DNA from: Candidatus Peribacteria bacterium
GTDB lineage: Bacteria > Patescibacteriota > Gracilibacteria > Peribacterales > Peribacteraceae
DNA length: 8,161 bases
Direction: 5' to 3'
Assembly: GCA_903854455.1 (NCBI GenBank)
Contig: CAINWJ010000039.1
Location: 1 to 8,161 of the forward strand
The notes under the pieces are model-generated. The model saw only the letters and a program-made list of their open reading frames with translations, was not told the DNA's origin and ran no database searches. Shown piece after piece: positions 1 to 6,217 of the stretch. The position numbers were made by a program, and so were the translations under genes. Position 1 is the first letter of the stretch; each line of letters opens with the position of its first letter.

Positions 1-2
1 AG

Positions 3-971
3 GAAGAGTACGAAAAAGAACGTCAATCCATGGATCTATCGACGTGGAAAGTTTTAGAACGCCTGGAAAACGAGTTTCGTGCATCGGTCAGAAACACCGC
101 AATCCACAGAGATCTCCTCAATAAACAGTGTGAAAATTCGACGGGAGATCGCATCGTTCAGTGCAAAGATGTCCGTGAATCCTACTACATGTTCGACTGC
201 GAGGAGTGCTCGTACTGCTATGACTGCGGAGATACAAAGAGCTCCATGGATGCATACGAGCCTTATCATGGTGAACTGCAGTACGAAACACACGGCTGCA
301 ATCTGGGATACAACCTGTACGGCTGCTCCAATAGTTATGAGTGCAACAATACGTACGTAAGCGAGTACTGCTTCTCCTGCACAGATTGCTTCGGCTGCTT
401 CGGGCTACGCAGAAAGAAGCACTGCATCCTCAACAGACAGTATTCGAAAGAAGAATACGAGACACTGGTGCCACAGATTATCGAAAGCATGCGAAGAAGC
501 GGCGCTTGGGGCGAATTTTTCCCGACGCATCTGAGTCCGTTCGCTTACAACGAGACGGTGGCACAGGAGTATTTCCCGCTCACGAAGGACGAGGTATTAC
601 GTCGCGGTTGGACATGGCGAGATGACACTCATGAAATACCGACTGTCGAGCGGACGATTGCAACGAAGCAGCTGCCGGATGGCATCGACGACATCCCCGA
701 CGACATCGTGAACTGGGCCATCGAGTGCGAGGTGACTCAACGCCCATTCAGGATCATCAAGCAGGAATTGGATTTCTACCGCCAGATGAACCTGCCGATC
801 CCCCGTCTTCATCCGGATGAACGGCATAAACGACGCATGGCGCTCCGGAATCCGCGGAAATTATGGAACCGAACATGTTCAGAATGCATGAAGTCAATCC
901 CAACAACGTACTCACCGGATCGGATGGAGAAAGTATATTGCGAGGAATGCTACTTAAAGGAAGTGTACTGA
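3..971 (+). CDS. Cys-rich β-helix-like zinc-ribbon protein of CPR type (5' end outside window)
   Basis: The reading frame is open from base 3, so the Met codon at 30 is probably internal and the gene starts before the window; 322 codons are seen. Numbering from that Met, residues 34-132 hold 14 cysteines in aromatic-rich, regularly spaced repeats (for example CEECSYCYDC at 57-66), suggesting a right-handed β-helix-like or metal-binding solenoid. Then come a conserved block around KKHCILNRQYSKEEYE, a linker with NETVAQEYFPLTKDE, and a C-terminal zinc ribbon with CSEC (283-286) and CEEC (304-307). From memory, this matches a family very common in CPR genomes, about twice this long, often mislabelled 'CaiB/BaiF family'; its function is unknown. 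An earlier ribbon (about 231-268) has lost most of its cysteines: only C233 remains, in ECEVTQRPF and LHPDERH. The stop is TGA. Family assignment is fairly sure; role is not. Confidence 0.8.
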   Translation, partial: EEYEKERQSMDLSTWKVLERLENEFRASVRNTAIHRDLLNKQCENSTGDRIVQCKDVRESYYMFDCEECSYCYDCGDTKSSMDAYEPYHGELQYETHGCNLGYNLYGCSNSYECNNTYVSEYCFSCTDCFGCFGLRRKKHCILNRQYSKEEYETLVPQIIESMRRSGAWGEFFPTHLSPFAYNETVAQEYFPLTKDEVLRRGWTWRDDTHEIPTVERTIATKQLPDGIDDIPDDIVNWAIECEVTQRPFRIIKQELDFYRQMNLPIPRLHPDERHKRRMALRNPRKLWNRTCSECMKSIPTTYSPDRMEKVYCEECYLKEVY

Positions 972-980
972 AGGACCAGT

Positions 981-1047
981 CTGAGGATCGGAGTCAGGCG
1001 AGGAAAGCATCCTCGTTCCTGACCCTGACCCTGTCCCCGACCCTTAC
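981..1047. repeat. Inverted tandem hexamer element E (convergent gap)
   Basis: The right arm is five hexamers in register: CCTGAC (1018), CCTGAC (1024), CCTGTC (1030), CCCGAC (1036), CCTTAC (1042). The left arm (about 981-998) is a degraded inverted copy, clearest as GTCAGG at 993-998. The inner part folds as a hairpin: GTCAGG and CGAGGA (993-1004) pair with TCCTCG (1010-1015) and CCTGAC (1018-1023), with a 5-base loop and a 2-base bulge. There is no T-tract on either side, so it is not a typical intrinsic terminator, although it lies between convergent genes. The last hexamer covers the TAA stop of the RNHCP gene (1044-1046). Confidence 0.6.
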
Positions 1048-1355
1048 TTCTGCTGTTCCTGAATCACCGCCACCATCGCATCCATTTCATCATCTGCTGC
1101 CGCCTTATTCCGGATCTCCTTCCCGCAACCGCGGCAACGATGCACGATCACGAATCCGCCAGACTGCTGGTCAATCATGACCGGATCCATGATCTTCCGA
1201 CATTCGGACAAACGATCGCCGGGACCGTCACGATCAACGTGGAGTGACCGCAGGCACTGCGGGCAATGATTTCGGCAACCGGTACCGTCGAGCGGCTGAA
1301 CTGATGCTCCGCAGTGAGCACAGATGAACGGTTCCTGGCGGGAAATGAAGGGCAT
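1044..1355 (-). CDS. RNHCP-domain small zinc protein
   Basis: This 103-residue protein carries the signature R28-N29-H30-C31-P32 that names the RNHCP family. Eight cysteines (12, 15, 27, 31, 34, 52, 74, 77) form CxxC pairs suited to two zinc sites, in the expected order: F-x-C-x-x-C near the N-terminus, G-x-x-NHCPxCL, HVD-x-x-GDR-x-x-EC, then HRCxxCG-x-x-x-RNKAA-x-DD near the C-terminus. It is full length for the family, which has no established biochemical function; small size and zinc sites suggest nucleic-acid or protein binding, but that is inference. The start is the ATG at 1355-1353; no Shine-Dalgarno is seen, and the upstream DNA is repeat element A. It is convergent with the Cys-rich gene and divergent from purD. 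The stop is TAA. Confidence 0.88.
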   Translation of the reverse strand: MPFISRQEPFICAHCGASVQPLDGTGCRNHCPQCLRSLHVDRDGPGDRLSECRKIMDPVMIDQQSGGFVIVHRCRGCGKEIRNKAAADDEMDAMVAVIQEQQK

Positions 1356-1358
1356 AAT

Positions 1359-1456
1359 GAATGTAGAATGTAGAATTGAGAATGTAGAATGAGTTTGTAA
1401 TACGAGTGGGAATCGCCATACAACATTTTACATTCTACATTCTACATTCTACATTC
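1359..1456. repeat. Inverted tandem heptamer element A (divergent gap)
   Basis: The left arm is five heptamers, 1359-1393: GAATGTA, GAATGTA, GAATTGA, GAATGTA, GAATGAG. The right arm is the inverse: four perfect TACATTC units (1429-1456) preceded by a degenerate one (AACATTT, 1422-1428). The centre is 28 bases (1394-1421). The arms could pair as a long imperfect hairpin or cruciform. The element fills most of the gap between the RNHCP gene (-) and purD (+), so promoters of both genes must lie in or beside it. Each arm reads TACATT, a weak -10 look-alike, towards its own gene. There are no unique spacers between units, so it is not a CRISPR array. Confidence 0.85.
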
Positions 1457-1485
1457 TCCGCAATTACATCCTGCACTCCCTCACT

Positions 1486-2838
1486 ATGCGAATTTTCTTA
1501 GTCTCAAACTCCGCCCGCGGTCACGCCATCGCCGAAGCTCTGGTCAGGAGCCCGCAGAAACCGGAAATCATCGCAGCGTGCACGAGCAATGATCCAGGGA
1601 TGAAGAGGATTGCCAAGGAAGTGCATGTGACCGACATCATGAGCCTCTCGAAGATCGCGGCACTCGCGAAGGCCGCCAAACCCGATTTCGCCTTCATCGC
1701 ACCGGATGATCCCATCGGTGCCGGGCTGGCAGATCGTCTGGAATCGGAAGGAATCCCCTGCGTCGCTCCGAAGAAGCATCTGGCACGCATCGAATCGTCC
1801 AAGGCATTTGCCCGCGATCTCATGAAGAAGCATGGCATCGATGCCAGTCCGAAGTTCCGCGTCTTCACCTTCACATCAACAGATGAACAGACTCGTCTGG
1901 AGAAAGATATTCGCGGGTACATGGATCATGAACTCCACGGTCAGTACGTCGTGAAGTACGATGCGCTCAAGGGCGGCAAAGGCGTGAAAGTGAGCGGCGA
2001 GCACCTCCTGACCATCGATGACGGTGCGCGGTACGCCATGGAATGCGTGAAGGAATGCGGCACGGTCGTCATCGAGGAAAAGCTGATCGGCATCGAGTTC
2101 AGCCTGATGTCCTTCGTCTCCGGAACGACGGTTGTCGACATGCCTGCGGTACAGGACCACAAGCGCGCATACACCGGTGACACGGGACCCAATACCGGAG
2201 GCATGGGAACGTACAGCGATGCGAATGGCAGTCTCCCATTCCTAACAGATAAGGATCTCGCCGATGCCAGTGCGATCAATAAGAAGGTCGCGAAGGCACT
2301 GATGGACGAATGTGGCGAACCGTTCAAGGGAATCCTGTACGGCGGCTTCATCGCGGTCGCCGATGGTGTCAGGGTTATCGAATACAATGCGCGCTTCGGC
2401 GATCCTGAATCGCTGAACGTTCTACCGCTACTGGAAAGCGACTTCGTGAAAATCTGCCAGTCGATCATCGACGGCTCACTCTCTTCTAATCTCGTACACT
2501 TCGCACCCAAAGCAACGGTCTGCAAATACATCACTCCGAAGAGTTACCCCGATGCAAAAGACGAGAAGGGACAGAAGATCATCCTACCGGAGCGTTTCCC
2601 GGACAACGTCCGCGTGTACTTCGGTGACGTCAGCGAGGATGCCAATGGCAATGTCCTCCTCGGAGGATCGCGCTCCATCGGCATCGTCGGCATCGGTGAC
2701 AGCATCGAGCTGGCGGAGAAGGCAGCGCAGGCAGCTTGCGAGAAAGTCGCAGGTCCCGTTCATTTCCGGGCCGACATAGGAACACAGGAATCCATCCAGA
2801 AGAGGATCGATTTCATGCAGAAATTGCGTGCAAAGTAG
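1486..2838 (+). CDS. purD: Phosphoribosylamine-glycine ligase (GAR synthetase)
   Basis: This cytoplasmic ATP-grasp enzyme joins glycine to 5-phosphoribosylamine, with ATP hydrolysis, in the second step of purine synthesis. The 450 residues are in the normal size range and the domain order is complete: N-terminal PurD fold (1-100), ATP-grasp with VVKYDALKGGKGVKV (155-169), EEKLIGIEFSL (197-207), the family hallmark QDHKRAYTGDTGPNTGGMG (223-241), the metal-binding EYNARFGDPE (299-308), and a C-terminal domain to 450. The N-terminal nucleotide-type loop reads NSARGHA instead of the usual GxGGREHA, a divergent version. The start is the ATG at 1486; no Shine-Dalgarno precedes it. No other purine gene lies nearby, so any pathway partners are elsewhere or missing. 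It is divergent from the RNHCP gene across repeat element A. The stop is TAG. Confidence 0.95.
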   Translation: MRIFLVSNSARGHAIAEALVRSPQKPEIIAACTSNDPGMKRIAKEVHVTDIMSLSKIAALAKAAKPDFAFIAPDDPIGAGLADRLESEGIPCVAPKKHLARIESSKAFARDLMKKHGIDASPKFRVFTFTSTDEQTRLEKDIRGYMDHELHGQYVVKYDALKGGKGVKVSGEHLLTIDDGARYAMECVKECGTVVIEEKLIGIEFSLMSFVSGTTVVDMPAVQDHKRAYTGDTGPNTGGMGTYSDANGSLPFLTDKDLADASAINKKVAKALMDECGEPFKGILYGGFIAVADGVRVIEYNARFGDPESLNVLPLLESDFVKICQSIIDGSLSSNLVHFAPKATVCKYITPKSYPDAKDEKGQKIILPERFPDNVRVYFGDVSEDANGNVLLGGSRSIGIVGIGDSIELAEKAAQAACEKVAGPVHFRADIGTQESIQKRIDFMQKLRAK

Positions 2839-2843
2839 AAAAA

Positions 2844-2879
2844 CTGTGTCCAGAATGGGCAGGTTTTTGATGATTTTTT
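2844..2879 (+). terminator. Weak candidate terminator after purD
   Basis: Six bases after the purD stop, a short bulged stem (CTGT and CC against GG and GCAG, loop AGAAT at 2852-2856) is followed by T5 at 2864-2868 and T6 at 2874-2879. The stem is weak, so termination here is only possible, helped mainly by the two T-runs. Confidence 0.3.
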
Positions 2880-2933
2880 GCCGTTTGGAACCGCATACGT
2901 AAGCCAATCTTGTGATATTTCCCAGGAAGACAG

Positions 2934-2961
2934 TTGACAAGATTGTAAAATAGATTAGTAT
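2934..2961 (+). promoter_or_regulatory. σ70-type promoter of the secreted protein gene
   Basis: A perfect -35 box TTGACA (2934-2939) is followed after 16 bases by TAGTAT (2956-2961), which keeps the three most conserved -10 positions. Transcription would start near 2968, giving a leader of about 25 bases before the ATG at 2994. It is the only consensus -35 box I see in the window. The leader is pyrimidine-rich (TCCTCCCTTCTCTCC) and has no Shine-Dalgarno sequence. Confidence 0.65.
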
Positions 2962-2993
2962 GTGACCCTTTTATTTCATCCTCCCTTCTCTCC

Positions 2994-3668
2994 ATGCTCC
3001 GTTTATCTCATTCCACTGCCGCGCAGGCCGCTGCCGCGACGGCGCTCGCCACCATCGCGATGATCGGTCTTCCGGTGATGGCGGAGCATTTCCCTGTCCG
3101 ACATGTCGCCGTGATGACACAGGAGTGTGTCCACGAAGGCAAGCAGGACTGTGTCATCGAAAACATCGATGCCACGTACAGTCAGGCCATCATTGCCCGG
3201 TTCAACAAGATCGGCAAGAACGGCTCGTTCTACGATAACAAGAACATCCAGACCAGTTCATTCGACTTCCCGGCTTACGTCAGCAACACGTGCTTCAACC
3301 CGACCAGCAACGATATGGCACGCTGCCGTGCAGAGTTCGGTCCGTACGCCAATCTGAAGGAGACGCTCTTCTCGGGCAAGCTCCTCGACATCCTTTACGT
3401 CAACAAGCACTCCATCGGTCGTGCATACACCTTGGTTCCGACCGTCATCAACCAGGTCAAGTCCGGCACGCTGGCTGCGAAGGACAGCTATTCCACGTAC
3501 CTCCAGTCACAGCAGGCCCGCGCTTCCATCGTTTGGGGCGCCTGCCAGAGCCGCTACCCGAGCAGCAGAAGCACACAGAACAAGTGCTTCCAGGCCAACC
3601 ACAGACTCATCACGCTGACCGGTGTTCCCGTCATGGAGAACATCAACTATGACTCCTGGATGAACTAA
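2994..3668 (+). CDS. Secreted six-cysteine protein of unknown function
   Basis: I do not recognise the family of this 224-residue protein. It has a Sec-type signal peptide: positive start (R3), an Ala-rich hydrophobic core, and probable cleavage after VMA at residue 30. The mature part has exactly six cysteines (45, 53, 100, 111, 184, 198) that fall into three local pairs and are absent from the signal peptide, which suggests three disulfides outside the cytoplasm. No transmembrane helix follows, and there is no lipobox or LPxTG-like anchor, so it is probably released or non-covalently attached to the surface. The middle and C-terminal parts are polar and rich in Ser, Asn and Tyr. It stands alone, with its own consensus promoter 33-60 bases upstream and a strong terminator after it, implying independent and perhaps high expression. 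The stop is TAA. Confidence 0.8.
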   Translation: MLRLSHSTAAQAAAATALATIAMIGLPVMAEHFPVRHVAVMTQECVHEGKQDCVIENIDATYSQAIIARFNKIGKNGSFYDNKNIQTSSFDFPAYVSNTCFNPTSNDMARCRAEFGPYANLKETLFSGKLLDILYVNKHSIGRAYTLVPTVINQVKSGTLAAKDSYSTYLQSQQARASIVWGACQSRYPSSRSTQNKCFQANHRLITLTGVPVMENINYDSWMN

Positions 3669-3687
3669 GTCACTCAGAACATTCAAC

Positions 3688-3722
3688 AAGCCGGCAGTAC
3701 CTGAGAAGGGCTGCCGGTTTTT
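3688..3722 (+). terminator. Strong intrinsic terminator of the secreted protein gene
   Basis: CCGGCAG (3691-3697) pairs perfectly with CTGCCGG (3711-3717). The stem can extend outward through A and G bases into the T-run and inward by a CC/GG pair. T5 follows (3718-3722). It starts about 20 bases after the TAA stop. The matching A-run on the other side is short (AA, 3688-3689), so it works mainly in the plus direction. Confidence 0.9.
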
Positions 3723-3775
3723 GATTACAGGAAAGGAATTGGATGAAGCGGCACAATCCGTCAAGAACAGAAATA

Positions 3776-3896
3776 CCCAATGCTCAATAACCAATTCCCA
3801 AATAATTCCCAATGTTCAAATACCCAATTCGTAATGAGAGTTTGGGAATTGGGAATTGGACATTCTTTGGTCATTGAAGATTGGTCATTGGGAATT
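3776..3896. repeat. Inverted tandem heptamer element B (convergent gap)
   Basis: The left arm has 7-base units of the form nnCAATn: CCCAATG (3776), CTCAATA (3783), ACCAATT (3790), CCCAAAT (3797), then after a 4-base slip CCCAATG (3808), TTCAAAT (3815), and after one more base CCCAATT (3823-3829). The right arm carries the inverse: TTTGGGA (3841), ATTGGGA (3848), ATTGGAC (3855), ATTCTTT (3862), GGTCATT (3869), GAAGATT (3876), GGTCATT (3883), GGGAATT (3890-3896). The centre is about 11 bases. It lies between the terminator of the secreted protein gene and the 3' end of prfA, where a long imperfect hairpin could end or protect the prfA transcript. An open reading frame across it has no protein character. 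Confidence 0.75.
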
Positions 3897-3931
3897 CTCT
3901 CATACCATCTTCACCACTCATCAACATTCGC

Positions 3932-4987
3932 TCAGACCCTCTTGAGTAGTTCCTCTTCCTCCCACATCCTCAGCGCTTCCACGATGGGACCTAGGTTCCC
4001 CAGCATGATCCCGGGGATATTAGAAAAATTCTGATTGATGCGGTGATCGGTCACACGATCCTGCGGGAAGTTATAAGTTCTAATCTTCTCCGAGCGATCG
4101 GCTGAACCGACCTGACCGGCGCGTAGATCCCCGCGTTCTCTGGCAAGACGTTCCTGTTCTGCGGCATACAACCGGCTACGGAGAATGCCCATGGCAAGCA
4201 CACGATTCTTGAGCTGACTGCGTTCGGTCTGACACGTGACGACGACACCCGTCGGCAGGTGCGTGATGCGGATGGCGCTCTCGGTCTTGTTCACGTGCTG
4301 ACCGCCAGCACCGCCGGAACGATAGGTATCGATCTTCAGATCCTCCGTACGAACGGCGATATCCACCTCCTCGGCCTCCGGAAGAATGGCGACTGTCGTG
4401 GTCGAGGTATGAATCCGACCCTTGGCTTCTGTGGTGGGGATGCGCTGGACGCGGTGCACGCCGGACTCGAACTTCAGCTCGCCGTAGACACCATCGCCGT
4501 CGATCCGTGCAGACGCCTCCTTCACGCCGCCGGCATCGGCTTCCGAGGTCGAGAGTAATTCCGCCTTCCAGCCTTTCTTCTCCGCATAACGCAGGTACAT
4601 TTTCAATTGCTCCGCTGCGAAGAGTGCCGCTTCCTCGCCACCGGTTCCGGCACGCACTTCCAGAATGACGCTCTTCTGATCATCCGGATTGCGCGGAATC
4701 AGCTGGCGCTTGATCTCATTCATGAGAACAGGAATGCGACTGCGAGCTTTGGCCGCTTCCTCGGCGGCAATGGGACCCAGATCCGGATCGCTCTTCAATG
4801 TCTCTTCCTCCCGGATGGCAGCCTCCAGCTGATCGTACTCGGTCAGTGATTTTTCGAGAGGCGTCAGCTGTTTAATTCTCCGCGAAATCGTCGTGAGCTC
4901 CTTCGTGTTGCCGTACACCGCGGGATCCTCCATCTTCTTGCGAAGAGTCTGGAGCTCGGCAACGGCTGCGCGGACTTTGGAGATCAT
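3932..4987 (-). CDS. prfA: Peptide chain release factor 1
   Basis: Release factor 1 reads UAA and UAG at the ribosomal A site and triggers hydrolysis of the finished peptide. The protein is 351 residues, slightly under the usual 360. An N-terminal coiled, charged domain (about 1-100) precedes the PCRF-type segment with RAGTGGEEA (112-120). The stop-codon reading tripeptide is P184-T185-T186 in RVQRIPTTEAKGRIHTS, the RF1 PxT form rather than the RF2 SPF form. The catalytic GGQ is at 228-230 in SGGAGGQHVNKTESAIR, and the C-terminal RTYNFPQDRVTDHRIN (303-318) is typical. The start ATG is at 4987-4985. Its own stop is TGA, a codon RF1 does not read, so RF2 must exist in this organism. It is the last of three minus-strand genes and has repeat elements on both sides (C upstream, B downstream). 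Confidence 0.97.
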   Translation of the reverse strand: MISKVRAAVAELQTLRKKMEDPAVYGNTKELTTISRRIKQLTPLEKSLTEYDQLEAAIREEETLKSDPDLGPIAAEEAAKARSRIPVLMNEIKRQLIPRNPDDQKSVILEVRAGTGGEEAALFAAEQLKMYLRYAEKKGWKAELLSTSEADAGGVKEASARIDGDGVYGELKFESGVHRVQRIPTTEAKGRIHTSTTTVAILPEAEEVDIAVRTEDLKIDTYRSGGAGGQHVNKTESAIRITHLPTGVVVTCQTERSQLKNRVLAMGILRSRLYAAEQERLARERGDLRAGQVGSADRSEKIRTYNFPQDRVTDHRINQNFSNIPGIMLGNLGPIVEALRMWEEEELLKRV

Positions 4988-4993
4988 GTGAAA

Positions 4994-4999
4994 ATCCTA
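4994..4999 (-). promoter_or_regulatory. Candidate -10 box just before prfA
   Basis: On the minus strand TAGGAT ends six bases before the prfA ATG (spacer TTTCAC). This is the spacing expected for a leaderless transcript. The same bases contain AGGA seven bases before the ATG, so a weak Shine-Dalgarno is an equally good reading. There is no clear -35 box; the position is taken up by repeat element C. Confidence 0.3.
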
Positions 5000-5012
5000 G
5001 CGGAAGAGAGGA

Positions 5013-5098
5013 GGCAGAGGAAACAGAAGAACCAGAGGAACCAGAGGAATTCCGGCTCTTCTTCTGGTTCATCTGGTTCCTTTTACTCCTCTGGTTCC
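5013..5098. repeat. Inverted tandem nonamer element C (co-directional gap)
   Basis: The left arm has four 9-base units: GGCAGAGGA (5013), AACAGAAGA (5022), ACCAGAGGA (5031), ACCAGAGGA (5040-5048). The right arm is the inverse: TCTGGTTCA (5063), TCTGGTTCC (5072), a degenerate TTTTACTCC (5081) and TCTGGTTCC (5090-5098). The centre is 14 bases (5049-5062). It fills the gap between the TAG stop of the DUF5671 gene and the start of prfA, both on the minus strand. In RNA the arms would pair over roughly 35 bases with mismatches. No T-run follows it in the direction of transcription. Confidence 0.85.
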
Positions 5099-5104
5099 TC
5101 TCCC

Positions 5105-6190
5105 CTACTTTCCCTGCCGATCCAACGCATCAAACTGGAAACATTTCTCACCGACCGGATGGTTCCAGAAGATGTCGTACTGCAGGTCGCGCGGCAGATC
5201 GAACGTGGCGCAAAGCTCGTACGTCGTTCCATGAGGCTTGTAGAGGTACGGTGACCCGGTCGCCGGATCGCTTGTAGAAATCTTCGTATACTGAGCACCT
5301 GCGGCAATCGCATCCATATCCGTCGGCAATGGCTTCGGAAGGACTTTGATACCACCAATGGGCACCGGTGATGACTTGTCTGACCCATAGACGATGTTCA
5401 GCACCTCATTCTGGATATTCTTTAGATCACTCAGGCGCTGTTCATCCAGTCTCTCCAGCCGACCGGTCATGGGAGTTCCGGCAACAAAAATACCGTACGC
5501 CACAGCGGCTACGGCGATGACTGCTGCGATCCAGGCAAAGGATCGATGAAGCTTGCTCTTGATATAAGCTTCGTGATCCATCCTCAGTGCAGAGAAGTAG
5601 TAGATGAACGGCACACCGCAGAGGATCAGAATCGCTGCGACCTTGAGCAGGAACCGCACACTCAGTTCGCCGTCGAGGAAGTAGAACAGAAGCGTGATCA
5701 GATCTCCGGTGATGGTGCAGGCGGTGACGAAGAGCGTCAGGTACGTGAGCCAGCGGCGAACCCCGGACTGCAGGACTTCCGCATGAGCTGAATAGGAACG
5801 GTGCAATGTTCGCGACAGAAAGAAGAAGAGAGGGAATGCGATGATCACGACCGCAACACACCAACGAATGGAGGAAACATCATTATTGTCGAAATAGATG
5901 TTCTGGAGCGCGGGATCCGGAAACAGACGACTGATGTACTCGAATGTGAGAATGATGAGACTAATCACCGTCGCATACAGTCCGGCAAATGTCAGCAGAT
6001 GGAAGAATGCCTCCCGCGCCGATCCCGTATCCGGAGGAACTGGTACCGGCATCGCCAAACTCTCGGATGCCAAGGCGGTGGAGATGTCTTTCTCCTTCCA
6101 TCCAGCGGACAGAAGCAGAAGACGAATCGTCTGATGATCCATGTTGTTGGACCGTGAGTGCGCGATGAATGTGGAGAGGGAGGATGTCAT
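5105..6190 (-). CDS. DUF5671-type membrane protein with CPR N-terminal helical motif
   Basis: From the ATG at 6190 this is a 361-residue inner-membrane protein. Residues 6-40 (STFIAHSRSNN, then MDHQTIRLLLLSAGW, then KEKDISTALA) match a helical motif that, from memory, often opens CPR membrane proteins: FI-x-x-xR-x-x-x-M, then I-x-x-LL-x-x-GW, then I-x-x-AL. A Pro-rich linker (46-53) leads to five predicted membrane helices (about 63-86, 108-128, 148-171, 179-201, 217-238) with the family pattern RRWLTYLTLFVTA and GDLITLLFYFLDGELSVRF. The remaining 120 residues are soluble and contain RLDEQRLSDLKNIQNEV, SDPATGSPYLYKPHG and two cysteines (327, 350). The open frame reaches 6271, but only the 6190 start fits the motif and has a -10-like box eight bases upstream. 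Function unknown. The stop is TAG. Confidence 0.8.
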   Translation of the reverse strand: MTSSLSTFIAHSRSNNMDHQTIRLLLLSAGWKEKDISTALASESLAMPVPVPPDTGSAREAFFHLLTFAGLYATVISLIILTFEYISRLFPDPALQNIYFDNNDVSSIRWCVAVVIIAFPLFFFLSRTLHRSYSAHAEVLQSGVRRWLTYLTLFVTACTITGDLITLLFYFLDGELSVRFLLKVAAILILCGVPFIYYFSALRMDHEAYIKSKLHRSFAWIAAVIAVAAVAYGIFVAGTPMTGRLERLDEQRLSDLKNIQNEVLNIVYGSDKSSPVPIGGIKVLPKPLPTDMDAIAAGAQYTKISTSDPATGSPYLYKPHGTTYELCATFDLPRDLQYDIFWNHPVGEKCFQFDALDRQGK

Positions 6191-6198
6191 AGACGGAC

Positions 6199-6207
6199 AG
6201 TGTAGCA
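6199..6207 (-). promoter_or_regulatory. Extended -10 promoter, leaderless start of the DUF5671 gene
   Basis: On the minus strand TGC directly precedes TACACT (6204-6199), an extended -10 arrangement matching TATAAT at four of six positions. Eight bases later is the ATG at 6190, so transcription would begin at or just before the start codon. No -35 box is seen; upstream DNA is repeat element D. Confidence 0.4.
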
Positions 6208-6217
6208 CCAGATGTAA

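Noticed and set aside
1359..1456. CRISPR-like array
   Set aside because: Units are only seven bases, directly adjacent, with no spacers, and the second half is inverted. The same holds for the other four repeat elements.
1941..2534. 197-residue open frame on the minus strand
   Set aside because: It lies antisense within purD, which has full family motifs; the antisense product has no recognisable character.
3780..4034. 84-residue plus-strand frame
   Set aside because: Its first part is repeat element B and its end is antisense to prfA; it has low-complexity composition and no start signals.
4259..4849. Plus-strand open frames of 99 and 80 residues
   Set aside because: Both are antisense to prfA, whose GGQ and PxT motifs show the true strand.
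4872..5254. Ser/Gly-rich peptides on both strands (SGSSGSS type)
   Set aside because: They come from translating the nonamer element C and run into prfA or the DUF5671 gene on the wrong strand or in the wrong frame.
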